NCBI GenBank assembly: GCA_002339015.1
Contig: DDJC01000070.1
Location: 1 to 39,331 of the forward strand
Length of the DNA stretch: 39,331 bases
Source: Burkholderiales bacterium UBA1834
Lineage (GTDB): Bacteria > Pseudomonadota > Gammaproteobacteria > Burkholderiales > Burkholderiaceae_C
Direction: 5' to 3'
The notes under the pieces were generated by a model. That model did no database searches and had not been told where the DNA came from. It saw nothing but the letters and a program-made list of their open reading frames with translations. Shown in pieces: positions 15,054 to 23,292 of this stretch; position 1 is the stretch's first letter; each line of letters opens with the position of its first letter. Both the position numbers and the translations under genes were made by a program.

Positions 15054-15668
15054 ATGAAACCGCGTCAGCACCACCCCCGCAAGATGGACATCGGGGCCTT
15101 CATCGATTCCGAAGCCCCCCTGGAGGGCCAATCCCCGCTGGCCGAGTTGCCCCGAGTGGCCGAAGGCCTGCCACCCGACGTCGCGCATGGCACCGTCGAG
15201 CCCGTCACCTGGCGTGCCCAGGGGCGGCTGCTGGCGCAGCGCGTGGGCGAGCCCCAGCGCTGGCTCGATCTGAAGGCCCATGCCCTGTTGCCCTGGACAT
15301 GCCAGCGCTGCCTGCAGCCCGTGACGCTGCCGGTGGAGATCGACCGCACCATCCGCTTCGTGGCCGACGAGTCCACGGCCGCCGAACTCGATGCCGACCT
15401 GGAAGACGACGTGCTGGTCACCAGCCGCAGCTTCGACCTGCTCGACCTGATCGAGGACGAACTGATCATGGCCTCACCCCTCGTGCCCCGCCATGATGAA
15501 TGCCCCCAGCCGCCTAAAATGTCGGTGTCCGATCCCGGGGTGGACGACGAAACCCATGCGCTCCAAGAGGGCGAGGCCGATGGCGACACCAGCCGCAAGA
15601 ACCCCTTCGCGGTGCTGGCCCAGCTCAAAAAGGGCGCGGCCGGCGGGACATCGGGCGACAAATCTTGA
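15054..15668 (+). CDS. yceD: DUF177 (YceD) protein
   Basis: YceD proteins are linked to 23S rRNA processing or stability and are almost always encoded just before rpmF. The 204-residue product has the conserved CQRCLQPV segment (Cys 83 and 86), an acidic segment (VADES...LDADLEDD), the LDLIEDELIMASPLVPRH block typical of the family, and a C-terminal NPFAVLAQLKK end. The ATG at 15054 was chosen because the conserved part begins soon after it; the frame stays open far upstream as a shadow of maf. Confidence 0.88.
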   Translation: MKPRQHHPRKMDIGAFIDSEAPLEGQSPLAELPRVAEGLPPDVAHGTVEPVTWRAQGRLLAQRVGEPQRWLDLKAHALLPWTCQRCLQPVTLPVEIDRTIRFVADESTAAELDADLEDDVLVTSRSFDLLDLIEDELIMASPLVPRHDECPQPPKMSVSDPGVDDETHALQEGEADGDTSRKNPFAVLAQLKKGAAGGTSGDKS

Positions 15669-15694
15669 GCACGTTGAATATCACGTGCTAGAAT
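15665..15694 (+). promoter_or_regulatory. Candidate promoter of rpmF-plsX-fab
   Basis: TTGAGC (15665-15670) and TAGAAT (15689-15694) are separated by 18 bases. The -35 overlaps the yceD stop. A leader of about 205 bases would precede rpmF. I see no clear riboswitch in that leader. Confidence 0.5.
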
Positions 15695-15905
15695 CTCGGG
15701 TTTTCCGGGTATCCATATATCCGGAGAGTCAAAACTGAATTCAACCCGCGCAGGGTTCGATGCTGATGTCTCAAGGGGCTGCCTGTCCGGGTGGCCGTGT
15801 CTGAGGCAGCGCTTGAGAGGTGTGGCCCCGGCCAGTGCCTCAAGGGTGTGATGGCAGTGGATCCGGCGCCCCTGCTTCGGGCCTTGCCCGATATTGGAGT
15901 CCATC

Positions 15906-16088
15906 ATGGCCGTTCAGCAGAACAAGAAGTCGCCTTCCAAGCGTGGCATGCACCGCTCGCACAACGCCCTGGTTCAACCGGGTACCGCCATCGAGCCCAC
16001 CACCGGCGAAACGCACCTGCGTCACCACATCAGCCCGACCGGCTTCTACCGTGGTCGCAAGGTCATCAAGACCAAGGCTGACGCCTGA
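15906..16088 (+). CDS. rpmF: Large ribosomal subunit protein bL32
   Basis: This 60-residue ribosomal protein starts MAVQQNKKSPSKRGMHRSHN and is rich in Lys, Arg and His. It lacks the four-cysteine zinc ribbon seen in some L32 proteins. GGAG lies 6 bases before the start. The order yceD-rpmF-plsX is conserved and couples ribosome and lipid synthesis genes. Confidence 0.95.
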   Translation: MAVQQNKKSPSKRGMHRSHNALVQPGTAIEPTTGETHLRHHISPTGFYRGRKVIKTKADA

Positions 16089-16290
16089 CCACATGCTCCG
16101 CGGTCGCGCCTGGGCGCGGCCCCGCTGGGTCGAACTCTATTTCCGTATGAGGCTGGCACACCCAGTCATCATGCTCGACGGGCTGGTCGCGCTGGCAATT
16201 GCCAGGCTTCCGGCCCATAGTCTGTTCAGGCCCGCCTTTTGTGCTGCCCGATGCATGGCACAAGGCCGCGCCTGATCCGGTGCACCTCCG
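16089..16290 (+). other. Intergenic region between rpmF and plsX
   Basis: A hairpin with an 8-bp stem (16102-16109 and 16114-16121, one G-U pair) lies 14 bases after rpmF but has no T-run. It may partly terminate or stabilise the rpmF end of the message. Nothing else is recognised in the remaining 170 bases. Confidence 0.35.
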
Positions 16291-17472
16291 ATGAACTCTC
16301 CTGCGCTTACCCCCACCCCTGAATCCCCGGCGGTGGGTCGCTCTGTTCTGCCTGATCTGCAAGGCCCCGTTCGCATCGCCGTGGACTGCATGGGGGGGGA
16401 TCATGGCCCGTCCATCACCTTGCCCGCCTGCAAGGCCTTCCTGGCGCACCATCCGGATGCCGAACTGGTGCTGGTGGGTCTGCCCGAGGCGATCGAGCCG
16501 GCCAGGGGCTGGGCGCGCGTCACGCTGGTCAACGCCAGCGAAGTGGTGTCCATGGACGATCCCGTCGAGGTGGCGCTGCGTCGCAAGAAGGACTCATCCA
16601 TGCGCGTGGCCATCAGCCAGGTCAAGCTGGGCGAGGGCGGTGCCTCCAAGGCCCACGCCTGCGTGTCCGCCGGCAACACGGGTGCCTTGATGGCGGTGGC
16701 GCGCTACCTGCTCAAGACCGTCGAAGGCATCGATCGTCCGGCCATCGCGTCGGTGATGCCCAATCAGAAGGATGGCTACACCACCGTGCTCGACCTCGGG
16801 GCCAACGTCGATTGTTCCGCCGAGCACCTGCTGCAGTTCGCCGTGATGGGCTCGGCGCTGGTGGCGGCCGTCGACGGCAAGGAGAACCCTACCGTCGGCC
16901 TGCTCAACATCGGTGAAGAAGTCATCAAAGGCAACGACGTCATCAAACAGGCGGGTGAACTGCTGCGCCAGGCCGATGCCCGTGGGGCCATCAACTTCCA
17001 CGGCAACGTCGAAGGCAACGATATTTTCAAGGGCACGACCGATCTGGTCGTTTGCGACGGCTTTGTCGGCAACGTGGCGCTCAAGACGGCCGAAGGGTTG
17101 GCGACGCTCTTTGCCTCGGTGATCAAGCAGGAGTTCACTCGTAACATTTTCACGAAGCTTGTCGCCATCGTCGCTCTTCCGGTTCTATCTCATTTCAAAA
17201 AGCGCATGGATCATCGCCGGTACAACGGTGCAGCCTTGCTGGGTTTGAGGGGGCTGGTTTTCAAAAGCCATGGCTCGGCCGATGCATTTTCTTTTGAACA
17301 GGCCCTCAACAGGGCCTATCATGCGGCCCGGCACCGACTGCTGGACCGGGTCCACGACCGCATTGCGGCCACCGTGGGCAGTCTTCCAGCAGAAGGCGCC
17401 GAACCCGTAGACAACCCACAAGGTGATGGCGTCACGGCAGCCCCGCATACCCCCGTGGGGCGCGTGGCCTGA
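16291..17472 (+). CDS. plsX: Phosphate acyltransferase PlsX
   Basis: PlsX makes acyl-phosphate from acyl-ACP for phospholipid synthesis. The 393-residue product has the family start VRIAVDCMGGDHGP (28-41), SAGNTGALM and the C-terminal GLRGLVFKSHGSADAFSF block. About 27 extra residues precede the conserved core, and the C-terminal tail of some 60 residues is poorly conserved. No good ribosome site is seen at the ATG, so the exact start is uncertain. fabH follows 10 bases after its stop. Confidence 0.93.
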   Translation: MNSPALTPTPESPAVGRSVLPDLQGPVRIAVDCMGGDHGPSITLPACKAFLAHHPDAELVLVGLPEAIEPARGWARVTLVNASEVVSMDDPVEVALRRKKDSSMRVAISQVKLGEGGASKAHACVSAGNTGALMAVARYLLKTVEGIDRPAIASVMPNQKDGYTTVLDLGANVDCSAEHLLQFAVMGSALVAAVDGKENPTVGLLNIGEEVIKGNDVIKQAGELLRQADARGAINFHGNVEGNDIFKGTTDLVVCDGFVGNVALKTAEGLATLFASVIKQEFTRNIFTKLVAIVALPVLSHFKKRMDHRRYNGAALLGLRGLVFKSHGSADAFSFEQALNRAYHAARHRLLDRVHDRIAATVGSLPAEGAEPVDNPQGDGVTAAPHTPVGRVA

Positions 17473-17482
17473 CCTCTACTCG

Positions 17483-18499
17483 ATGACCCAAACCCTCCCC
17501 GTGTCCGGCGGGGCGGCGGCGCGAACCACGTACGCCCGCATTGCCGGAACAGGCAGTTACCTGCCACCCAGGCGCCTGAGCAATCAGGATCTTGCCAACC
17601 AGCTCGCACAAGACGGCGTCGAAACTTCCGACGACTGGATCGTGGAGCGCACCGGCATCCGGTTCCGCCATTTCGCTGACGAAGGCGTGACCTCCAGCGA
17701 TCTGGGCGTGCAGGCGGCCAGGCATGCACTCGAAGCTGCCGGCTGCCAGGCCGCCGACATCGACCTCATCATCTGCGCCACGTCCACGCCGGACATGGTG
17801 TTTCCGTCAACGGCCTGCCTGATCCAGCAGAAGCTGGGCGTGGCCGGCTGTGCCGCTTTTGATGTGCAGGCCGTATGCTCGGGCTTCGTTTACGCCCTGG
17901 GTGTGGCCGACAGCATGATTCGCTCGGGTGCTGCGCGCAAAGCACTGATCGTGGGCGCCGAGGTGTTCTCGCGGCTGCTGGATTTCAAGGACCGCACCAC
18001 CTGCGTGCTGTTCGGTGATGGCGCCGGCGCCGTGGTGCTGGAGGCCAGCGATCAGCCCGGCATCCTGGCTTCGCGCCTGCATGCCGATGGCCGTCACGCC
18101 AACATCCTGTGCACGCCGGGTGCCATCTCGGGCGGCCAGGTGTTGGGTGATCCGTTCCTGAAGATGCAGGGGCAGGCGGTGTTCAAGCTGGCCATCAGTG
18201 TGATGGACAGTGTCACCAGCGAAGTGCTGGCTGCGGCCGGCTGCGATGCCTCGAGCGTCGACTGGCTGGTGCCGCATCAGGCCAATATCCGTATCATGCA
18301 AACTGCGGCGCGCAAGCTGGCCATGACCATGGACCAGCTCATCGTCACGGTGGATCAGCACGGCAACACCTCCGCCGCCTCCATCCCGCTGGCGCTGGAC
18401 CATGCCGTCCGCCAGGGGCGCATCCAGCGCGGCCAGCGGCTGTTGCTCGAAGGCATGGGCGGTGGGTTCACCTGGGGCGCTGTCCTGGTGGATTACTGA
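17483..18499 (+). CDS. fabH: Beta-ketoacyl-ACP synthase III FabH
   Basis: FabH starts fatty-acid synthesis by condensing acetyl-CoA with malonyl-ACP. The 338-residue product has the Cys-His-Asn triad: Cys 132 (QAVCSGF), His 265 (PHQANIRI) and Asn 295 (HGNTSAAS). The family's GGGFTWGA end is present. The ATG at 17483 gives a 14-residue lead before the conserved YARIAGTGSYLP. It is in the fab cluster, 46 bases before fabD. Confidence 0.95.
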   Translation: MTQTLPVSGGAAARTTYARIAGTGSYLPPRRLSNQDLANQLAQDGVETSDDWIVERTGIRFRHFADEGVTSSDLGVQAARHALEAAGCQAADIDLIICATSTPDMVFPSTACLIQQKLGVAGCAAFDVQAVCSGFVYALGVADSMIRSGAARKALIVGAEVFSRLLDFKDRTTCVLFGDGAGAVVLEASDQPGILASRLHADGRHANILCTPGAISGGQVLGDPFLKMQGQAVFKLAISVMDSVTSEVLAAAGCDASSVDWLVPHQANIRIMQTAARKLAMTMDQLIVTVDQHGNTSAASIPLALDHAVRQGRIQRGQRLLLEGMGGGFTWGAVLVDY

Positions 18500-18545
18500 G
18501 CCGCCCAGCCGCCTCCCTCACTTACAAACTAGACCACAACACGCC

Positions 18546-19484
18546 ATGACCGCTTTCGCATTCGTGTTTCCTGGACAAGGCTCCCAGTCGGTGGGCATGC
18601 TGGACGCCTGGGGCGACCACCCCGCCGTGCGCGCGACCCTGGCCGAGGCCTCCGAGGCTCTGGGTGAAGATGTCGCGGCCCTGATCTCGCAGGGCTCCAA
18701 GGAACAGCTCGACCTGACCACCAACACCCAGCCCGTGATGCTCACGGCCGGTGTGGCCGCCTGGCGCGCCTGGCAGGCTGACACCGGCCTGATGCCCGCT
18801 GCCGTGGCCGGTCACTCGCTGGGTGAGTACACTGCCCTGGTGGCCGCCGGCGCCCTGGCGCTCAAGGATGCGCTGCCCCTGGTGCGCTTCCGTGCCCAGG
18901 CCATGCAGGAAGCCGTGCCCGTGGGCACCGGTGGCATGGCCGCCATTCTCGGACTGGACGCCGGGGCCGTGAAGGCAGGTTGCCTGGAGGCCGCCAAGCT
19001 GTCCGGTGAGGCCGTCGAAGCTGTGAACTTCAACGATCCCAAGCAGACCGTGATCGCTGGCACCAAGGCTGGCGTCGAGAAGGCCTGCGAGGTGCTCAAG
19101 GCCGCTGGCGCCAAACGCGCGCTGCCGCTGCCCGTGTCGGCGCCGTTCCACTCCAGCCTGATGAAGCCAGCCGCCGAGCGCCTGAAAGACAAGCTGGCCG
19201 CCACGCCGTTTGCCGCGCCGGCCATCCCCGTGATCAACAACATCGATGTGGCCGTGGCCGCCGATGCCGATGCGATCCGCGACGCCCTGTACCGCCAGGC
19301 CTTCGGGCCGGTGCGCTGGGTGGAGACCATCCAGGCGCTCAAGGCGCGTGGCCTGACGCATGTGATCGAATGTGGCCCAGGCAAGGTGCTGGCGGGCATG
19401 GTCAAGCGCATCGACGGTGACCTGGTGTCGGCCACGGTGCTCGACCCGGCCTCGCTGCAGGACGTGAAGGGGCTGCTGGCATGA
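18546..19484 (+). CDS. fabD: Malonyl-CoA:ACP transacylase FabD
   Basis: FabD loads malonyl groups onto ACP. The 312-residue product has FPGQGSQ (8-14), the nucleophile elbow GHSLGE with Ser 91, and His 202 (SAPFHSSLM). The length is typical. Its TGA overlaps the fabG ATG (ATGA), so translation is probably coupled. Confidence 0.95.
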   Translation: MTAFAFVFPGQGSQSVGMLDAWGDHPAVRATLAEASEALGEDVAALISQGSKEQLDLTTNTQPVMLTAGVAAWRAWQADTGLMPAAVAGHSLGEYTALVAAGALALKDALPLVRFRAQAMQEAVPVGTGGMAAILGLDAGAVKAGCLEAAKLSGEAVEAVNFNDPKQTVIAGTKAGVEKACEVLKAAGAKRALPLPVSAPFHSSLMKPAAERLKDKLAATPFAAPAIPVINNIDVAVAADADAIRDALYRQAFGPVRWVETIQALKARGLTHVIECGPGKVLAGMVKRIDGDLVSATVLDPASLQDVKGLLA

Positions 19485-20224
19485 GCGACAACACCCCACA
19501 GATCGCGTTGGTCACCGGCGCCAGCCGCGGCATCGGCCAGGCCATCGCCCGTACGCTGGCTCAGCGTGGCTTCACCGTCATCGGCACGGCCACCTCTGAA
19601 AGCGGTGCCCAAGGCATCACCGAAGCGCTCTCTGGCTTCGCTGGCAGCCGCGGTGTGGTGCTGAATGTGACCGATGCAGCGGCTTCAGAAGCGCTGATCG
19701 ACAGCATCGTCAAGGAGTTCGGCGGCCTGCATGTGCTGGTCAACAACGCCGGCATCACCCGCGATACCTTGGCCATGCGGATGAAGGACGAAGATTTCGA
19801 GGCGGTGATCGACACCAACCTCAAGTCCGTGTTCCGCCTCAGCCGCGCCGTGATGCGCCCCATGATGAAGCAGCGCCAAGGCCGCATCATCAACATCACC
19901 TCGGTGGTGGGGGCAGCCGGCAACCCCGGTCAGGCCAACTACGTGGCCTCGAAGGCCGGCGTGGCGGGGATGAGCCGCGCCCTGGCGCGTGAACTGGGCA
20001 GTCGCAACATCACCGTCAACTGCGTGGCGCCGGGTTTCATCGATACCGACATGACCCGCGCGCTCAGCGAAGAGCAGCACACAGCCCTCAAGGCACAGAT
20101 TCCGCTGGGCCGCCTGGGCCAGCCACAAGACATTGCCGAGGCCGTGGCCTTTCTGGCCTCGCCCGCGGCTGCCTACATCACTGGCAGTGAAATCCATGTG
20201 AATGGCGGCATGTTCATGAATTGA
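19481..20224 (+). CDS. fabG: 3-oxoacyl-ACP reductase FabG
   Basis: FabG performs the NADPH-dependent reduction of beta-ketoacyl-ACP. The 247-residue short-chain dehydrogenase has TGASRGIG (12-19), NNAG (88-91) and the catalytic Ser 141, Tyr 154 and Lys 158. The start overlaps the fabD stop. The C-terminal YITGSEIHVNGGMFMN is typical of FabG. Confidence 0.95.
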   Translation: MSDNTPQIALVTGASRGIGQAIARTLAQRGFTVIGTATSESGAQGITEALSGFAGSRGVVLNVTDAAASEALIDSIVKEFGGLHVLVNNAGITRDTLAMRMKDEDFEAVIDTNLKSVFRLSRAVMRPMMKQRQGRIINITSVVGAAGNPGQANYVASKAGVAGMSRALARELGSRNITVNCVAPGFIDTDMTRALSEEQHTALKAQIPLGRLGQPQDIAEAVAFLASPAAAYITGSEIHVNGGMFMN

Positions 20225-20227
20225 AGT

Positions 20228-20256
20228 ATTGAGATCTGTTGGGGGCATCTCAATTT
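20228..20256 (+). terminator. Possible weak terminator or attenuator between fabG and acpP
   Basis: An 8-bp stem ATTGAGAT/ATCTCAAT with an 11-base loop lies just after fabG and is followed by only TT. It is weak. A TAGAAT -10-like box at 20299-20304 just downstream suggests acpP has its own promoter. Confidence 0.35.
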
Positions 20257-20298
20257 CCCGTCCTGCCGGCTGAAACCAATTTGTCTCGTTTCCACCGG

Positions 20299-20304
20299 TA
20301 GAAT
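20299..20304 (+). promoter_or_regulatory. Possible -10 box of an acpP promoter
   Basis: TAGAAT lies 33 bases before the acpP start. I see no good -35 at normal spacing. A separate acpP promoter would make sense because ACP is needed in large amounts. Confidence 0.35.
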
Positions 20305-20336
20305 CTGCCCCTTGTTACCACCCTCCTGGAGGAGTC

Positions 20337-20576
20337 ATGAGCGATATCGAAGCACGCGTCAAAAAGATCATTGCCGAGCAACTGGGCGTTGCCGAATCGG
20401 AAGTCACCAACGAAAAGGCCTTCGTGGCTGACCTGGGTGCCGATTCCCTGGACACCGTTGAACTGGTGATGGCTCTGGAAGACGAGTTCGGCATCGAGAT
20501 CCCCGACGAAGAGGCTGAGAAGATCACCACCGTGCAATTGGCGATCGACTACGCCAAGGGCCACGTGAAGGCCTGA
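20337..20576 (+). CDS. acpP: Acyl carrier protein
   Basis: ACP carries the growing fatty acid on a phosphopantetheine arm. The 79-residue acidic protein has the attachment motif GADSLD with Ser 37. The start has a strong GGAGGAG 2-8 bases upstream, in line with high expression. AcpS, the enzyme that adds the arm, is encoded further along in this window (33838-34236). Confidence 0.97.
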   Translation: MSDIEARVKKIIAEQLGVAESEVTNEKAFVADLGADSLDTVELVMALEDEFGIEIPDEEAEKITTVQLAIDYAKGHVKA

Positions 20577-20593
20577 TCTTCCCGATCCGCGAC

Positions 20594-20625
20594 CAAGGCC
20601 CTTCGGGGCCTTGTCCGTCTTTTCT
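20594..20625 (+). terminator. Intrinsic terminator-like hairpin between acpP and fabF
   Basis: An 8-bp stem CAAGGCCC/GGGCCTTG with a TTCG tetraloop (20594-20613) is followed by TCCGTCTTTTCTC. The broken T-run suggests partial termination, leaving more acpP than fabF message. Confidence 0.6.
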
Positions 20626-20648
20626 CTCGAACATCAGTTCCTACAAGC

Positions 20649-21893
20649 ATGTCCCGTCGTCGCGTCGTCGTCACCGGCCTGGGCCTCATCACCCCCGTGG
20701 GCAACACGGTCGATGAGTCCTGGACCCATCTCATCGCGGGCAAGTCCGGCATCGCCAGCATCACCAAGTTCGATGCCTCGGCCATGGCGACCAAGTTCGC
20801 CGGTGAGGTCAAGGGCTTCAGCATCGAGGAGTACATCTCCGCGAAGGAAGCCCGCCACATGGACACCTTCATCCATTACGGCCTGGCGGCCAGCATGCAG
20901 GCGGTGCGCGATGCCGGGCTGCCCACGGGCGATGCCCTCACGCCTGAACAGGCTGAACGCATCGGCTGCCTGGTGGGCTCGGGCATCGGTGGCCTGCCAC
21001 TGATCGAGGAAACCCACAAGGACTACACCGAGAAGGGCCCGCGCCGCATCTCGCCGTTCTTCGTGCCGGCCTCGATCATCAACATGATCTCTGGGCACGT
21101 CTCGATCCAGTACGGCTTCAAGGGCCCGAATCTGGCCATCGTGACGGCCTGCACCACCGGTCTGCACAGCATTGGTCAGGCCGCGCGCATGATCGAATAC
21201 GGCGATGCCGACGTGATGGTGGCCGGCGGTGCCGAAGCCACTGTCTCGCCGCTGGGCATCGGCGGTTTTGCCGCGGCTCGCGCGCTGTCCAGCCGCAATG
21301 ATGATCCCGCCACCGCGTCTCGTCCCTGGGACAAGGACCGCGATGGCTTCGTGCTGGGCGAGGGTGCCGGTGTGATGGTGCTCGAAGAGTACGAGCACGC
21401 CAAGGCCCGTGGCGCCAGGATCTACGCCGAGCTGGTCGGCTTCGGCATGAGCGCCGATGCCTATCACATGACCGCACCCGACGTGGACGGCCCCAAGCGC
21501 TCGATGCAGAACGCACTGCGCAATGCCGGCATCTCCGCCGACCAGGTGCAGTACCTCAATGCGCACGGCACCTCGACGCCGCTGGGTGATGTCAACGAGA
21601 CCAATGCGATCAAGCTGGCCTTCGGCGACCACGCCAAGCAACTGGTGGTCAACTCCACCAAGTCCATGACGGGCCATCTGTTGGGTGGTGCCGGTGGCAT
21701 CGAGTCCGTGTTCACGGTGCTGGCCATCCATCACCAGATCTCGCCGCCCACGATCAACATCTTCAACCAGGATCCGGAATGCGACCTGGATTACTGCGCC
21801 AACACGGCGCGTGAGATGAAGATCGACGTGGCCTTGAAGAACAACTTCGGTTTTGGCGGCACCAACGGTTCGCTGGTGTTCAAGCGCGTTTGA
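20649..21893 (+). CDS. fabF: Beta-ketoacyl-ACP synthase II FabF
   Basis: FabF elongates acyl-ACP chains. The 414-residue product has the Cys-His-His triad: Cys 168 (VTACTTG), His 306 (HGTSTPLGD) and His 343 (MTGHLLG), with Lys 338. The C-terminal NNFGFGGTNGSLVF is typical. No strong ribosome site is visible at the ATG. It sits 72 bases after acpP, beyond the terminator-like hairpin. Confidence 0.95.
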   Translation: MSRRRVVVTGLGLITPVGNTVDESWTHLIAGKSGIASITKFDASAMATKFAGEVKGFSIEEYISAKEARHMDTFIHYGLAASMQAVRDAGLPTGDALTPEQAERIGCLVGSGIGGLPLIEETHKDYTEKGPRRISPFFVPASIINMISGHVSIQYGFKGPNLAIVTACTTGLHSIGQAARMIEYGDADVMVAGGAEATVSPLGIGGFAAARALSSRNDDPATASRPWDKDRDGFVLGEGAGVMVLEEYEHAKARGARIYAELVGFGMSADAYHMTAPDVDGPKRSMQNALRNAGISADQVQYLNAHGTSTPLGDVNETNAIKLAFGDHAKQLVVNSTKSMTGHLLGGAGGIESVFTVLAIHHQISPPTINIFNQDPECDLDYCANTAREMKIDVALKNNFGFGGTNGSLVFKRV

Positions 21894-21946
21894 GTCCGCA
21901 TCGCCGCCACCGCTCAGTTGCAGCTGCCTCAGGCCAGGAATGGCTG

Positions 21947-22495
21947 ATGCCTGCATCGCCGCGCGTGGCAGTGCCGCTAGCGCGCGGGTTGGCGTTTGCC
22001 ATGGGTGCGCTGGCACTGCTCTGGTGGGCTGGCCTGGCCTTTGATGCCCTGCAAGGGCGAGTGGGCTGGGGCGATGCCCTCCTGGCGGGGGCTGGTGTGC
22101 TGGCCTGGTCGGTATCCACTTTCCGCTGGGCGAACAGTTTGCGCAGGCAGCCTGCCCGCACACTGTACTGGCGGGCGGCAAGCCATGCCGCAGGGCGCGC
22201 GGGCGCCTCGCTGCGCTGGGCCGATGAATCCGGCCGGCCCGTCGAACTGCAGGTCAAGGCCGATCTGGGTTTCGGTGTGCTGGTTCGCCTGCAAGCGCCC
22301 CGGTCGAAGCCCCAATGGCGTTGGATCGATCAGCCATCCCTTCAAGGTCCATGGCGCTGGCGATTGATCTCATCCTCCGGCCGCGAAGGGCTTGTGCCGG
22401 GTGATGAACAGGGCAGTGGGCCGATGGTGGCATCATTGGCACGGTGCGAATCACAGAAAGTCGTATTGCCCCCAACAGCCAGGAGGTCGGCATGA
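21947..22495 (+). CDS. Small membrane protein before rpoE, function unknown
   Basis: I do not recognise a family. The 182-residue product has two hydrophobic segments at about 11-34 and 42-58, then a basic soluble part. The ATG at 21947 has AGGA 7 bases upstream. Its stop overlaps the rpoE start (ATGA), so it is probably translated together with rpoE. That placement hints at a role near envelope-stress control, but this is inference. A TTG overlapping the fabF stop is an alternative start. Confidence 0.6.
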   Translation: MPASPRVAVPLARGLAFAMGALALLWWAGLAFDALQGRVGWGDALLAGAGVLAWSVSTFRWANSLRRQPARTLYWRAASHAAGRAGASLRWADESGRPVELQVKADLGFGVLVRLQAPRSKPQWRWIDQPSLQGPWRWRLISSSGREGLVPGDEQGSGPMVASLARCESQKVVLPPTARRSA

Positions 22496-23175
22496 CGCCG
22501 CCCGACCGTTCTCCGCCGGATGGCGGCCAGCCCTCGGGTGTCACGGGGCCGGTGGCGCCTGCGCAAACCTCGGTGGATGTCGATGCCGCGCTCGTGGCTC
22601 GGGTGCAGCAGGGTGATCAGCGCGCCTTCGAAATGTTGGTGGTGAAATACCGCCGCCGCATAGAGCGCCTGATTGCCCGGATGGTGCGTGACGTGGATCT
22701 GGTCGAGGACATCGCCCAGGAAACCTTCATCCGTGCTTACCGTGCGCTGCCGCAGTTCCGTGGCGAGAGCGCCTTCTACACCTGGCTCTACCGCATCGCC
22801 GTCAACACCGCCAAGAAGGCGCTGATGCAGCTCAAGCGCGACCCGCTGGTGTCCGAGTCGGCCCTGGCCAGCCAGAGCGACGACGATGACGATGTCTCCC
22901 GTGTCGAGAACGAACTGACCGATGGCGAGACCCCTGAATCGGTGCTCGCAAGCCAGCAGATCGCCCGCACGGTGAACGAAGCGATCGAAGCGCTGTCAGA
23001 TGAGCTCAGGCAGGCAATCACGTTGCGTGAAATCGAGGGCCTGAGCTACGAAGACATCGCCGAACTCATGAACTGCCCGATCGGCACCGTGCGCTCGCGG
23101 ATTTTCCGTGCACGGGAAGCCATCTCGCAAAAACTCAAGCCATTGTTGGACACCCGCGAGGGCAAGCGCTGGTAA
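22492..23175 (+). CDS. rpoE: Extracytoplasmic-function sigma factor RpoE (AlgU type)
   Basis: RpoE directs transcription of envelope-stress genes. The 227-residue product has a longer N-terminus than E. coli RpoE, about 30 extra Pro/Gly-rich residues. It then has sigma region 2 (with DLVEDIAQETFIRAYRAL), an acidic linker (SDDDDD) and sigma region 4 (LSYEDIAELMNCPIGTVRSR). The start has a strong AGGAGGT 5 bases upstream. It leads the rseA-rseB-mucD group. Confidence 0.93.
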   Translation: MTPPDRSPPDGGQPSGVTGPVAPAQTSVDVDAALVARVQQGDQRAFEMLVVKYRRRIERLIARMVRDVDLVEDIAQETFIRAYRALPQFRGESAFYTWLYRIAVNTAKKALMQLKRDPLVSESALASQSDDDDDVSRVENELTDGETPESVLASQQIARTVNEAIEALSDELRQAITLREIEGLSYEDIAELMNCPIGTVRSRIFRAREAISQKLKPLLDTREGKRW

Positions 23176-23230
23176 ACCCTGTTCAGGTGGTTTTTTCGTG
23201 GCTTTGTCCACAAATGGCGATCATGGTTGT

Positions 23231-23258
23231 GAACTTTTCTTGCTGTGCGGTGTCTGTT
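23231..23258 (+). promoter_or_regulatory. Candidate sigma-E promoter before rseA
   Basis: GAACTT (23231-23236), a 16-base spacer and TCTGTT (23253-23258) resemble the sigma-E consensus GGAACTT-N15/16-TCTGA. It lies in the 117-base gap between rpoE and rseA and could give extra anti-sigma factor when RpoE is active. The -10 is imperfect. Confidence 0.35.
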
Positions 23259-23292
23259 CAATCGACGTTGTGTCTGAACCGGGGTGTGCGTC

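Noticed and set aside
16096..16275. Small reading frame between rpmF and plsX
   Set aside because: It has no ribosome site, no recognisable family and no sign of coding beyond being open in G+C-rich DNA.
20634..22181. 515-residue minus-strand frame opposite fabF
   Set aside because: It is a codon-bias shadow of fabF with no recognisable domain.
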